Below, in pieces: positions 11,613 to 23,046 of a stretch of DNA of 64,000 bases. The notes below the pieces were generated by a model. That model was not told where the DNA came from and did no database searches. It worked only from the letters and a program-made list of their open reading frames with translations. A program made the position numbers and the translations under genes. Numbering within the stretch: position 1 is the first letter of the stretch; each line of letters opens with the position of its first letter. Location: the NCBI GenBank assembly GCA_007922305.1, contig ML677335.1, positions 20,829,933 through 20,893,932 of the forward strand, read 5' to 3'. The stretch is from Dermatemys mawii (lineage: Eukaryota; Chordata; Testudines; Dermatemydidae).

Positions 11613-12340
11613 GGGCTTGTCTATACTTGCATATGTGGAGTGCTTTGGGTTAAACCAGTCTTCAGAGAGAGTGCTAGGGAAAGCACCACAGTCTGTCCAC
11701 ACTGACAGTTGCAATCGCACTGGTGTGTCCACATCTGCAGCACTTGCAGCGGCATTTGGAGCAGTGCATTATGGGCAGCTGTCCCAGCGTTCAAGTGGCT
11801 CAAACATGTTTTTCAAATGTGAGTGGTGGGGTTGAGCATGAAAGGGAGCAGGTTGTGTGTATGTGGGGAGAGAGAGTGGGTTTTTGGTGTTCTGAGAGTG
11901 TGTCAGCATGCTGTCTTGTAAGTTCAAACTCCTTCCCCCCCTGCCTCTCTCTCATTCACTCAAAGCAAACAGTATAAGTTTGCTTCTTCTCAGAGCAGAG
12001 AAGCATGCCTGCTCTCTGAAAAGGGGTTTTGAAAGGGCACTTCTGTATTCCTGCAGATGATTTCACAACAATGAGAAGAGTGGCCACTTGACTTAAAGGG
12101 ATTATGGGATGTTTCCAGAGGTCAATCCGAGCGCACTAAAGCAATTCCTTGTTCACACTGATGCTGCAGCGTCTTACCCAATACGCATCAGACATTATCT
12201 CTCCTGCTGAAGTGGAATACCAGGAACGATCTAGCCAGGGAGTCAGAGTGCTCTACATGCCTTGCCAGTGTGGACAAGGAGTAAGGTAGAGAGCTCTGGG
12301 CAGCTTTATTGCGGTATAATGTGCAAGTGTAGCCAAGCCC
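11613..12340. mobile_element. Non-autonomous DNA transposon nested in CR1 (Harbinger-like)
   Basis: The 728-bp insert has terminal inverted repeats: the left end GGGCTTGTCTATACTTGC pairs with the right end GCAAGTGTAGCCAAGCCC (two mismatches in 18). It splits the CR1 between a flanking TGA (11610-11612) and TAA (12341-12343). This imperfect 3-bp duplication fits the TWA target preference of PIF/Harbinger elements, which is the basis of the class call. No transposase frame is present. Internal words such as GCATTATGGGCAGCTGTCCC are familiar from turtle repeats. Confidence 0.8.
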
Positions 12341-12528
12341 TAAGAGGGCTGTGAAGCACTGGAATGGATTAGTTAGGGAGATGGTGGAATCTCCATCCTC
12401 AGAGGTTTTTAAAGCCCAGCTTGACAAAGCCCTGACTGGGATAATTTAGTTGGTGTTGGTCCTGCTTTGAGCAGGAGGTTGGACTAGATGACCTCCTGAG
12501 GTCTCTTCTAACCCTAATCTTCTATGAT
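12341..12528 (+). mobile_element. CR1 LINE fragment, right half with 3' end
   Basis: Continues the copy at 11001-11612. It has the terminal CR1 landmarks GTGAAGCACTGGAATGGATT, AGGTTTTTAAAGCCC, GGTTGGACTAGATGACCTCC and ends TCTTCTATGAT, near the expected CR1 3' terminus. Confidence 0.9.
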
Positions 12529-14133
12529 AAGTGGATTTGGAAAGGTGTCACTGGAGCACAATTTTCTGTCCAGACCCTGTATTACTGGAGATGATGTGTG
12601 AACGTGGACAGAATCCAGCTTGACTGCTAGACATGAAATGAGAGTGAGTTTGCAGGGCTTGCAGTTAGAAAAAAATCCTTTTATTTGCAAATAGAGCAAA
12701 TTTGATATGCAAATGAATGAAACAATTAATAATGACTCTCACAAGTCCATTTTTACAAAGACTTTTTGGAGTAGAAATCAAGGTTAAGGATACACCATTT
12801 CCTATGACAGTAGTGTGTATTTTATTGGGATTCATACCCACTTGCAGAGATAACATGTTCTTGCAATCCTTCCCAGATACACTATTAAAAAGCTATTGGT
12901 CTGATTTTTTTAGAAATGCTGAGCACCTTCAGCTTAACACTTCTGCAAATCAGACTGTACACTTCCAGCAATAACAGAGTTTTATGTTACAAAGCCCCAG
13001 GTACAAGAAGGAACACAGTAGTGCAAACAGCTGGCTTGTACTGAAATACTATATTTTCTTACTGCCATTTATTTTCATGTACAAGAAGTGCCTATTACTT
13101 CAGCTATATCTATATTGACAACTGTTTTCATTGCCAAAGGTAATATTTGTTCTATTTAGCATATGTTGGATAGAAGCACCATCTTTCAATCAAGGACAGT
13201 TTCAGTGATAACTAGAATTTACTGGGGTATGCAAAAGTTCTTATAGGTTTCATTAAAATAGCCACATACTGCAATGATTTCTTCATGGGACCAAATCATT
13301 CTCCTCTGTAGGTGAGTGAGGGTACTTACAGTGACATACTATTTTACTGGACTCCTTTAATCTTGGGGGTTGCAGTCAGTTTCGTGGTTGGGGCTTCATT
13401 TTGCTCTCATTCACAAATCCATAGCACCAAAAGTTGAAATAATCTATTAACCAAGTTCTGCAGACTTTCCCCATCAAGAACAAAGGAAGGCTCTGTTTTT
13501 TGCCTGTATCCTAGTGGGTCAAGTACCGCCCACCACCCCCGCTCCCCGACAGATTATTCACATTGGAATCTTGAGTAAATTTGCGCAGATTGGGGTGTAT
13601 AGAGAATGTTGGTGCAATTCCTCCCTAACCCTCAAAACTATGGAAAAATGTGACTATGCTTCCAGATCCCTAAACTCACATTCAACACACATGATATGAG
13701 CCTGGTGTAGTATCATGTCATCTTGAGGTTTTGGTAGAGCCATTGGAACAAAACAGTTGTCCATATGAATCCCCTTTCAGCAACCCCTGCATACAGAACA
13801 GCCAGAAAGACTTTCACCTACAGGCAGTCTGGGAATCCACTGGCAGCTTTTAAAGTTAAAAAGGAGGGGACACAATGGGTTCAGTTGCTGTACAATAAAT
13901 TTACATTTGAACATTTTGGCTGGGATTTTCAAAGGCACCAAAGGGAGATTAGTGTAGCCTCTGTACCAAACTGCGGCTCTGCTAAGCTCCTGCAGTCTAA
14001 CCAACAGCACTTTAGGACAAATACACGTTCTTTACGCTTGCGTAAAAAGAAAAGAAAATTCAGTCAAGCCAGATTTAAATAAAGTGTGGTCAGAGTCAGT
14101 GAGTTAGGCATGCATATTCTTATGGGAATTCTA
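12529..14133. other. Non-coding stretch, nothing firm
   Basis: No gene recognised. The motif TGGGATTTTCAAAGGCACC at about 13921 belongs to a common decayed reptile foldback repeat. Confidence 0.5.
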
Positions 14134-14146
14134 CACTACTATCTCA

Positions 14147-14271
14147 AAAAGAACAAGGAGTACTTTGGGATCTCAGAGACTAACCAATTTATTTCAGCAT
14201 AAGCTTTCGTGGGCTAGAACCCACTTCATCGGATAAATAGAGTGGAACATACAGTAGGAAGATATATATAT
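14147..14271 (-). mobile_element. Penelope-like element tail, inverted part
   Basis: The minus strand reads ATCCGATGAAGTGGGTTC, TAGCCCACGAAAGCTTATGC, AAATAAATTGGTTAGTCTC, ending AAGTACTCCTTGTTCTTTT. I recall this as the 3' tail of a reptile repeat usually annotated as Penelope-related. It stops short of the usual terminal TACAGACTAACACGG segment, which instead appears in the other orientation at 14659-14715. Confidence 0.6.
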
Positions 14272-14654
14272 TGTAACAAAGTTCTTCCTCTGCCTCGGTG
14301 GGTCCTGCACTTATTGGCAGATTTGCTCACCTCAGAGATTCAAGGCAGCCCTCAGTTTGGCCACTTTCATGGCTAAAATCTTCCATTCAGTCAGCTAACC
14401 TAATCACCGGCCAGCATGGGGAAAACGGAAGAAGAACAATCCCTGCAGTCTCTGCTGATGAACCTAGTGGGTCAGGGCACGGGCTAGGGGCCTTCCCTTC
14501 TGGTGGGACCCACAGTCCAAGTCAGCTCCTCTGGTATCAAGTAGGCAGTTGAGGGGATGCGGGAACCCGGGCCTGCCCTCTTCTCTGGGTTCTAGCCCAG
14601 GGCCCTGTGAATCACAGCTGTTTACAATGTCTCCCATAACAGCTGTGTGATGCC
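14272..14654. mobile_element. LTR-like fragment related to the 715-bp LTRs
   Basis: It starts TGTAACAAAGTTCTTCCTC and shares word order with the 715-bp copies at 18445 and 36692: CTCGGTGGGTCCTG compared with TTCGTGGATCCTG, CCTGCCCTCTTCTCTGGG compared with CCTGCCCTCTACTCTGGG, then CCAGGGCCCT compared with CCAGGGACCCT. It is a different, related family and lacks a recognisable right end, so it looks truncated where the Penelope-like terminus begins. Confidence 0.65.
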
Positions 14655-14715
14655 ATAAGTACCCCTCGTTCTTTTTGCAGATACAGACTAACACGGCTAC
14701 TACTCTGAAACCTGT
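14655..14715 (+). mobile_element. Penelope-like element terminus, direct part
   Basis: Contains TCGTTCTTTTTGCAGATACA, GACTAACACGGCTACTACTC and TGAAACCTG, the terminal segment of the same repeat whose tail lies inverted at 14147-14271. The overlap GTACnCCTyGTTCTTTT is present in both pieces. Confidence 0.6.
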
Positions 14716-14728
14716 CACTACTATCTCA

Positions 14729-14855
14729 GTTTCCCCATGTGGTAAATGAGAATACAATGCTTACTTTCCCATGCTTCTTTGAGAGTTAATTTTTGTAAAG
14801 CACACCAAACATAGAAAGCACTAAGTAAGTGATAAGTGCTATTATATGGGACAAA
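14729..14855 (+). mobile_element. MIR-type SINE 3' part
   Basis: Starts CAGTTTCCCCATGTGG across the target duplication, then GTAAATGAGAATACAATGC, and ends with AAAGCACTAAGTAAGTG. Its 5' half should lie left of 14134 but is too decayed to be sure. Confidence 0.55.
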
Positions 14856-17479
14856 TTATTTTGGTTTTAGTTTGTTTTGTTAATTTTAAATATAATTGAA
14901 ACTTAGGGGCACTGGTGGGATTTCTATAAAAGAGCTGGCTCTGGCTGGAGAATAAGCATGGAAAATTTCTTTCCAAAAATTTGTTTGTCTGATAAAGTTA
15001 TGAATAGCTAACAAGATGGAGAAGGAGGGGTTAAATGGAAGCTTAATTTCAACCATATTCAAATATAGCAGTTGCCAGAATTCCTGCTGCAATATATTGT
15101 AGCTAAAGTGGCACTTTGAAAAGAAGAGTTACAGTGCTTCTAACATTTCATATCACCAAGGTGTGTGAAACTGCTGCTAAAACTGACCTTAATATTGTGC
15201 AGAGAATAACAGGTGGGATGGGCAATAAGAAATAACTTTGTAAAAGCTCCTAATATAAAAATGAAGCCTACCCGGGATGACAGAGAACACAAGTTTAACA
15301 TGAAGAAATCCAGTGTTAATATAACAAATTCTGTACACAGGTGCCTGTTAATTTCTATGCAAGATCAAAAGCACCACAGTCTCAACAGGAAAAAACTATT
15401 AACCTTACAGTCCACAGCTGCAAATCTGAAAGGTCTTGTTAAATTATACAATACTGTACTTCTTCCCACCTATCTTCTGTGGAGACCTCTAATGCTTTCC
15501 TACTCTATGAAATGATTTACTGTAATGTAAAACAACTAAGTTACCAAAATGTTAACTCTGAGATTTAAATTCACAAAGCGAAGAAATTTAGAGAAGGCAT
15601 TCCCGACCTGAAGTGAATTTCTGAAGGTAATGCCTCGGTGTTCTACAGTCTTCTGCCATGTGATTGCCTGCTGAGATAACAGCATGACAGTAAGCAGTAT
15701 ACCGGAGGTGACATTGAAGTATGTGGTCTGTAATGAAGTCAGATTAAAGAAATACAATAACAGAGTTATTAGTTCTATACTTAGTATTATTTGTGTGTAT
15801 GCAGAGTGTCTTGCAGATAGTGTGAAATCAAGGGGGAAGATTCTTTCCACAACTCAAATGATGCAAAGAATGTGCCAGCTGGCTGCTCCCCTACTAGCTA
15901 GGGATTTCCCTCCAGTGTTGGAAAGTGCCCATCAGGCATAAAGCTGGTACAGTCTGCTCATGCACTAGCTGCTATAATACCAGTGCATGTCAAGGGTCTG
16001 AAGAGGAGGCATCGTTCCAGCTATCCTCAGCTGGTGAATAATCTCTCTGGGTATTGTTTGCTCTCTGGCACATATTGGAGAAGCCTGAAGCCAAGTAGAG
16101 AATGAGGGAGGCAGTTAAACCCTCCTCTCTGCTGTGGCCTGAGGAACCTGGCTGCAGCAGAGAATCTGGCCCAAGTTCCATGCTGCAGAGAATGTACTAG
16201 CTGCATAGCCAACATACAAATCAGAAAATGGGGAAGGGATGGGATGCTGTCAAGTACACAACTGGCTGGTTCCAGGAGTTTGTTTGCATTTGTTATTTTG
16301 AGATACATTTTTCATTCATCAGTGTTAACATTTTTGGCAAGAGGAATCAGGTTGATGAAAGGCTTCCTGGAAGAGTTGTGTTTTACACTGCAGTTTTTAG
16401 AGATTTTTTTCAAAATCAGCAAGACAACTGTTCCCAAATAAGGACTAATCATTGACCCCATTGCTTTTTGTTTTTTAATAAAGGAATTTCGGGGGAGGGG
16501 GACATCTCATATCCCTCAGGAATGTGATAGAGAAGATTTACGTTCTAATATAATACTAAGATGATAGATATTGTTTAGTGTATGTAATTATAAGCCATTA
16601 TTCTGATACAGTTAAGCCATTTCCACCCTGCCCCCAAAGCTGGAGGGTAATATTTCCAGGCTGAGACCAACCACCAGACAAGGAATTTTTAATCAGTAAG
16701 TTAATAACTGAAAACAGGTGTTCAGAATGGAAGAGCCATTTTTTTCTTTAAACAAAGCAGCATTATATGCTGCCATTCTAAGATAAGAGTAGACATATCC
16801 TGTTAGAGTCATAATATAGCATTTTTTTTCTGCCTAAGTAACATCAACATCTTCCACACATTAATTCATGCAAGCGCCTAGGTTTGCAAGTGGCAAATTG
16901 TATTAATATTGTATAGAATTTGCCTTCAGATAGTATTAGACAAATGAAAACAAATCTTTAATCTGAACAAGCCTCCACTTTTAGAACTACATGTCCATGT
17001 TTATAATTTGCACAATGTACAGCAGGCATGCACCTAAAACATCAACATTCATTGCTGTTAGGCTGAGGTCTTTGCTTTCTTAGGAAGCGTGTGTAGTTCA
17101 AAAAAAAAAAAACACCTTAAAAGGACAGTGAATTTACAGACTGCTATTAGAAAGAAATAGTACAATGCCCAAGGGGGATTTTCTTTGGATATACAGTATA
17201 TGGTACAGAAAAGAAGTGTTGCATGCTGGGATACTGCCCCTGCAGCAACACATTAAGAATACATGCATGTGTGCCTCTCCAGAGAATTTCTCTCTAAGAT
17301 CTCAAACCATGTCCTGAGAGCAACAATTTTTATTAGAAAGCTTAGTGTCCACAATTTTCCTGTGTCTGACTTTTCTCTGATTTTTTTTTAAAGAAGGAAG
17401 CATCAAGTGCATAAGGTATAAGACTGAATGAAGCCAGAGAAATCAGGTGACATATAGCAGTGGTGACGGGTTGCTTGGA
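14856..17479. other. AT-rich non-coding stretch, nothing recognised
   Basis: Only short frames without recognisable similarity. An A14 run occurs near 17100. Confidence 0.55.
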
Positions 17480-18444
17480 AAGATGAAATGCACTCCCTGG
17501 AACCTCAAAGATGGGGGCATGGGGTTGGGAAGAGGGGAAAGAAAGCCTTTATAGGGTCAGTGGGAAAGACAGGGATTGTGGCTTGTTTAAGAGTTTCTCC
17601 CTCCTTGGCTTGGGAGAGGAGGGGGCATCAGTTGAGCTGGAGGGGCTTAGGTAAGCCACTGATCCATATGGACCCAAGGTAGATGCCGTGTCTCTCTGCA
17701 TATGGCTTGCTTTCACCAGCTGCAGGCACTGATCTAATCACTTTTTTGGGGACTGAGAAGGAATTTTTTTCCTTACTGCCAGATTGGCTGGGGCAGGTTG
17801 GGTTTTCCCCACAGCTGCTTAGGGATAACACAGGATAAGAGAAGAGGGACATATCAAATTGTTGGGATTTAGCAGGTGTCCAGTGCATAAACTCATTTCA
17901 TGGGGAGGGCAGAAGTACACTTGGAGGGAAGACATTCCCTAAAGGGGCTGGGGAACAGATTTGGGATTCTTAATATTTGGTACCTGGAGGAGAGAACCCT
18001 TTTCCTGCAACCTCTTAACTCTTGTACAAAGGGTGGGGTCCGAGCAATGGGTTGAAACGAGGTATGGAGGGGGTAGGAGGCCAACAGCAGCCCTCAAATA
18101 AATTGAAAACAAGTGAGGAAGGAATCATGACCTTTATTGTACAAATAAGCACTGGATTATTCCCAGATGAATTAAATTGCAGCCAGATTAGGCCCCATCC
18201 TTTTTTGTCTTTTACCCTGTGCCTCCAAGACAATCCACACAAGCCCCGGATCTCAGCACAGCTTTCCCACATGTGACCACTGCTGCAGCATCTTGTCACA
18301 ACTAATGCAGTCTGTGGGAGCCACTGGAGTGGATCCTGTGATCTCCACAGGATCTGACCTATCCCGCTCTTTGCCCTCTGCAACAATTTAGGAGGAATCA
18401 TTCCAGAGGCCCATCTGCAGCATGTGAGATGTGCAGAAGCACCC
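17480..18444. repeat. Probable decayed retroelement-derived GC-richer tract
   Basis: Base composition rises and the segment directly abuts an LTR. Words such as GGGGACTGAGAAGGAATTTT and CTGCCAGATTGGCTGGGGC are familiar from turtle dispersed repeats. No coding domain is visible; frames up to 128 codons (18015-18401 minus) show no motif. Confidence 0.3.
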
Positions 18445-19159
18445 TGTGACTAAGCTTTGTCCTTATCTTCGTGGATCCTGTGTTTCCTGGCGGATTTTTA
18501 CTAGCCTCAGTGGCTCACTGTGACCCTCCACAGAGCCCTTCTCTCTCTGGAGACAAGGTCACAGTCTATTGAGCCATTTTAATCACAAACCAGTGAGGAG
18601 AAGCTATCCTTCCTGGCACAGTCTCTATTGTCTCCCAATCTCAGAGACTAAATAGGGGAGGCAGAAAGGGGGGAGCCCAGGCCTGCCCTCTACTCTGGGC
18701 TCCATCCCAGGGACCCTAATAGTATCAGCTAAGATGGCTGACCTTTTATCCACAAAACACAATACAATTCCCTGGGCTACTTCCCCACAGCAGTCCCCGC
18801 TTCTTCAAACTCCACTTCACCCCTACCTCAGGGCCTCCTTCCTTCTGTATGATAAGTTGTCCACCACTCAGTCTCACCAACAGCATAACTTCCTTCCACA
18901 GCTCCTGACACCCACAACCCACCTGACTAACTGGGAGGTTTTTATCTGGATTCAGCCAGTCCCTGATTGGCTTCAGGTGTCCCAATTAGGCTAGCTGTTT
19001 CTACTCCTTTCTAGAAGGTTCTTAATAGGCCCCAGGTATCTTGATTGGCCTGGAGTAGCCTTTGTTTGGCTATCCAGGGAACAGGGACCTGCACACCCTG
19101 AGACTAATGTACCTGCCTTCCAGCACTCTCCTATATCCTTCTGGTCTGACTCCGTCACA
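18445..19159 (-). mobile_element. Solo LTR, 715 bp, copy 1
   Basis: On the minus strand it begins TGTGACGGAGTCAGACCAG and ends TTAGTCACA, so it has TG...CA ends with TGTGAC/GTCACA inverted termini. An identical-length copy lies at 36692-37406 with about 21 mismatches and no indels by hand alignment. A TATA-like GTGGATAAAAGGTC and CCAAT boxes (CCAATCAAGAC) suit a retroviral or gypsy U3 on the minus strand. The flanks (ACCC left, CCCC right) are a weak duplication. No internal retroelement sequence is attached. The 86-codon frame inside is a by-product, conserved between copies only because the LTRs are similar. Confidence 0.85.
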
Positions 19160-19359
19160 CCCCCCCATGGAACTGCTCTGCCAACCTGTGACCTAAGCAT
19201 GATGGCAGCTTTGTGCTTTTTCATCCATTAACAGTAAAGTGTCATTTAAATAATGCAGAACTTTAAAAAGAAACATTAAACAAGCTACAGTGACTTATGA
19301 TGTGCAACTTCAGCCTGTTAGAGAATAATAATAAATAAACAGCTACAGAGGATCCACTC

Positions 19360-19575
19360 TGTTGCCTGGACACTTTCTGGAACACCCCTTGGGTTTATAT
19401 AGGGCAGGGAGCCAATCAGGAGCCATGGGGTTGCTGCCTGTCAAACCCTTGAGGTGGAACATTCCATGGGGCGTGCCCACACCAACTCATGGAAAGCACA
19501 GGCTGGTTAAAACTGCTGCTGGGGAGCAGCCTGGAGATGGGAACTGCCTGTCTGCTTGAAAGGCCTGGGCTCTAG
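19360..19575 (-). promoter_or_regulatory. Possible LTR or promoter-like segment
   Basis: The minus strand has CCTGATTGGCTCCCTG (inverted CCAAT) followed by CCCTATATAAACCC, a canonical CCAAT-to-TATA spacing, in a GC-richer island. Such arrangements are typical of LTR U3 regions in this genome. No ends are defined, and no gene starts can be seen downstream (leftwards). Confidence 0.3.
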
Positions 19576-22190
19576 ACCTATGAGGGTGAATATAAGGCCC
19601 ACCAGACAATCCCACCCGCCCACCCCGCCACCTCTATCTATCCCAATCAGAGATTTGACCCCAGAAGTTTCAGAGATCCATGAAGTTCGTTGGGGTCTTT
19701 ACTACTGCTGCTGATTTTACATGGGAGCTGATGGTTGGCTGTATAAAAACAAAAGATAGCATTGGAAATTCTGAATACATGCTGTTATGCAAAAATAACT
19801 AGCACTAATGTGTGAACTCCTGGTTTGCTCAGTGCTATAGCCTCACAACCAGTTTTTGCCCTCAGTTATAGCAGTGGGGATCTGGAATCCCTCCAGTGAA
19901 GCAATAGAGTTACTCCAGAATACCCCACTGAAAATCAATGCTAGAATTTGACCCTTCATATCATCAAAAGAACACCACATTCAGAATATGTTGAAAGACA
20001 ATTAAAGACTAGCCCAGGAAATTGCCAGGAAATTCAAACTTGATAAGGATCCAATTTTCCACAGAGTTTGAGAGCTTTTTGGTTCAGGCTTTTGATCAGG
20101 CCCAGCTCCAGAGATACAGAATTCATATCAGGATGTATTTGTACATTGATCTACAACTCAGTACTCTCTGGTTTCTGCATAAAGAGTATTTTTTTTCCTT
20201 AGAACCAGAACTGATGTTACTCATATTGATGAAACAATACAGTAACACTTGGGGAGCATGGTCTTGCATTTCTTTGATTTCAGCTACCATCGTGCACGTT
20301 CAAGGAATGCAGGATCAGGCTTTTGACAAGAGCTCCATTCAGAATAAGTAGGTTCTTCCCCTGACATAATCATTAAAGGAATTGACACACAATTGCATTT
20401 TCCGAAACTCTGATGCCCTGATCGTGGTACCAGCTAATGTTTGCCATTAGATGAAACAAAGATCAGACAGCAATAGTAATTTTACACTTTCTAAAACAAG
20501 ATTTTTCACAACTCATTTACTGTTTGTTCCTCTAGTAAAGTTGCTAGAAGCATATAGTCCGCGCAAAATGAGCAGTCATTTAATGCACATATAAAAGACT
20601 AAAGGCATAACCCTGACAGCAATCACAGTATATGACAAATATTTAAATTCACAATAACATGTACCACTCCCATTTGAGTACACAATATGAACATCCAGTA
20701 AATTTGTCTCCTAAAAAGGAGGAAAAGGAGGAAAAGTGCTTTCAGGATCACATCAATGCTCTCTTTTTGGGGTATGGAAGGAATGCAGTGCAAGAAGATG
20801 AAAGATCAGAACGTGTGCCCTTTCACTTTTGGAGCAGAGGAGCAAGATATATATGGCCTGAAGATTCATGTGTTTGGAAACTCCTCAGCTCCCCCAAAAT
20901 GTGTTAGGCACAGAAACCTAGAGTTGCAAGGCCAGAATGTTGCCCCTGGTGTGGACCGTTTCAGTGAGACAGAGTTTTCATAAAGGTGCCACAATGAGGC
21001 AGTTGAGAATTTACTTGGTGTGGGGAATCTCCAGATGATGTAGTGCCACCTCATCTATGCTAGTTGTTCACAACCATCTCCTGGCCCATTCTCACCTTCA
21101 CATGTAAGAAGTGTGATCAAGGTATGTTGCAAAGAGGATGCCTGACTAGATCCAACTTTGTGGCTGCTCTACATTATGTTATGGGGTGAACTGACCTACA
21201 ACAACCCAGAGATCTGGTAAAGCAAAGGTGGTGTTTGAGCCACTTTTGTATACTCCATTTCTAAGGTGTGTCAAGTAAAGCTCCAGCTCATATCAGGAAC
21301 TGGCCAATGGAATCCACATAGCAGTGGAGAATAACAGGCCCAGTTCAGGTGGCATGGACTAACAGGCCCTGAATTTAGAATGGTTAAACTTGAGAAGTGA
21401 AGGTAAAGTATCCCTTCCTTAGCACTCCCTCAACTCAGCAATAGATTTGCTTGACAGCATCTGTAGCAGGCTTACCATTACGAATTAGTTGGTATGTTCA
21501 TGTTCTGAGTTTTAAAAGCAAATTGCAGTAGTGTGTAGGTTCAGTCCTTTAAATAAGAGAGAGCTCTAATGTACCAGTTTGGTATTTATAGTGAGCTGCA
21601 TGTGAAAGGCCTGTGTCTGTAAGAGCTCTGTGTGCAGAACTCCCACTGACTTTAATTGGAGTCTACATCCTAAGAGCTTACAGGATCAGCCTCCATGTGA
21701 TTTTTACAATTAATTTTGCAGCAAAGGCTGTAATTTAAAAATCCACAAGCTTCTCAGAGGAAAGTTCAAAATCTCAATCAGGAGAAGGAGAAAACTTTAG
21801 CAAAATAAACCCAAGATGAAAAGAGGGGCCTGAACAATCAAGCCAGCAGCATATTTACACATTTTATAAAATCATATTGTAGAAATTGTTTTAAAAGTTT
21901 AAAATATGCTGATTTTGAAATACTTCAGGAAGTAAAGATTCAATTAAATAACTTCTTTTATCTTAATGACCACAGTGAGGATCCTACTACTAGTAGTGGT
22001 TTTTTACCTTTTTCTTTACACTCAGCATTTTGATACTGTGATATATTTATTGAAAAGACAGTTATATATGAAGAACTGCATTTAATACACTTGCTATTTT
22101 AAGTTTCTTTCATTTTTCCAATAGTTCAGACAATATTTGTTTTGTGACTATTTACTTAAGATTGTTTCTATTTGGCACTATTGTTACATA
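19576..22190. other. AT-rich non-coding stretch
   Basis: No gene recognised. Weak foldback remains with CAGTGGGGATCTGG (near 19877) and CCACTGACTTTAATTGGAG (near 21643) resemble the decayed MITE family centred on CATTGACTTCAATGG. Confidence 0.5.
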
Positions 22191-22194
22191 TGGC

Positions 22195-22938
22195 TCCAAT
22201 TCAGTAAGGTATTTATTATTTGTATTATTGCCACCTAGGACTATATTTATGGACTGTATAGGATCCTTTTACGCTAAAGGCTCTGAAATCATACAAGAAG
22301 ATGATCCCTGCTCTGAAGAGCTTACAATCTATGTATAAGACAGATAATAGATGGATACAGACAAACAGATGGGAGAGTACAGGGAAACAATGAGACCATA
22401 TTAGTCTTCATAATAGGTAGTGGAATCAGCACTCCAGCTGCTATTCATTGTCAAGTTTTTGGTAATCATCATGGCCAAAGAGTTTTGAGGAAGTCTCTGA
22501 AGGGAGATGAGAAATCTAATGTTTCTATAGAGCTCCTCTCAAGCATGATGAGCAACATGGGAGAAAGCACAAAGATTCTCATTTGAAAATTTAAAAAGTG
22601 ATCTCACCATCGGCCAGTCGGAGGTGAGAATTGACATCTTGAGAGCTACTGTGAGATGATAGGTTATATGGGGATTAACCATTAAGGAACTTGAAAATGA
22701 AAACAAGAAGTTTATGTCTGATGCAAAGAGAAGGGGAGCCAGTGGTGTGATACAGAGAGAGGGATGATATGGTGAAAGTGATGGGCCAGTAAAATTATCT
22801 TTTCTAGAGATGCCATATTTTAGAGATGTTGTGCAGAAAGAATCAGCAAGATTTATATATAGCCTGCATGTGAGGGCCTACACAAAGGTACAAGTTGAAG
22901 ACAACATCCAGGTTACAGCCCTGATGACAGGCAGGATG

Positions 22939-22986
<48 letters not shown>

Positions 22987-22996
22987 NNNNNNNNNN

Positions 22997-23046
<50 letters not shown>

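Larger units (their letters stand above)
14134..14728. mobile_element. Composite Penelope-like/LTR insertion with 13-bp target duplication
   Basis: The perfect direct repeat CACTACTATCTCA at 14134-14146 and 14716-14728 brackets a 569-bp insert (14147-14715). The insert is an inverted Penelope-like tail (to about 14271), an LTR-like block (14272-14654) and a direct Penelope-like terminus (about 14659-14715). The target is itself a MIR-like sequence: CTCAGTTTCCCCA continues directly after the right duplication. The duplication shows that the whole composite behaves as one insertion, or that the LTR block landed inside it later. Confidence 0.75.

Noticed and set aside
18734..18994. 86-codon frame conserved at 18734 and 36981
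   Set aside because: Conserved only because both lie in the same 715-bp LTR family; substitutions are not biased to synonymous sites and no domain is seen.
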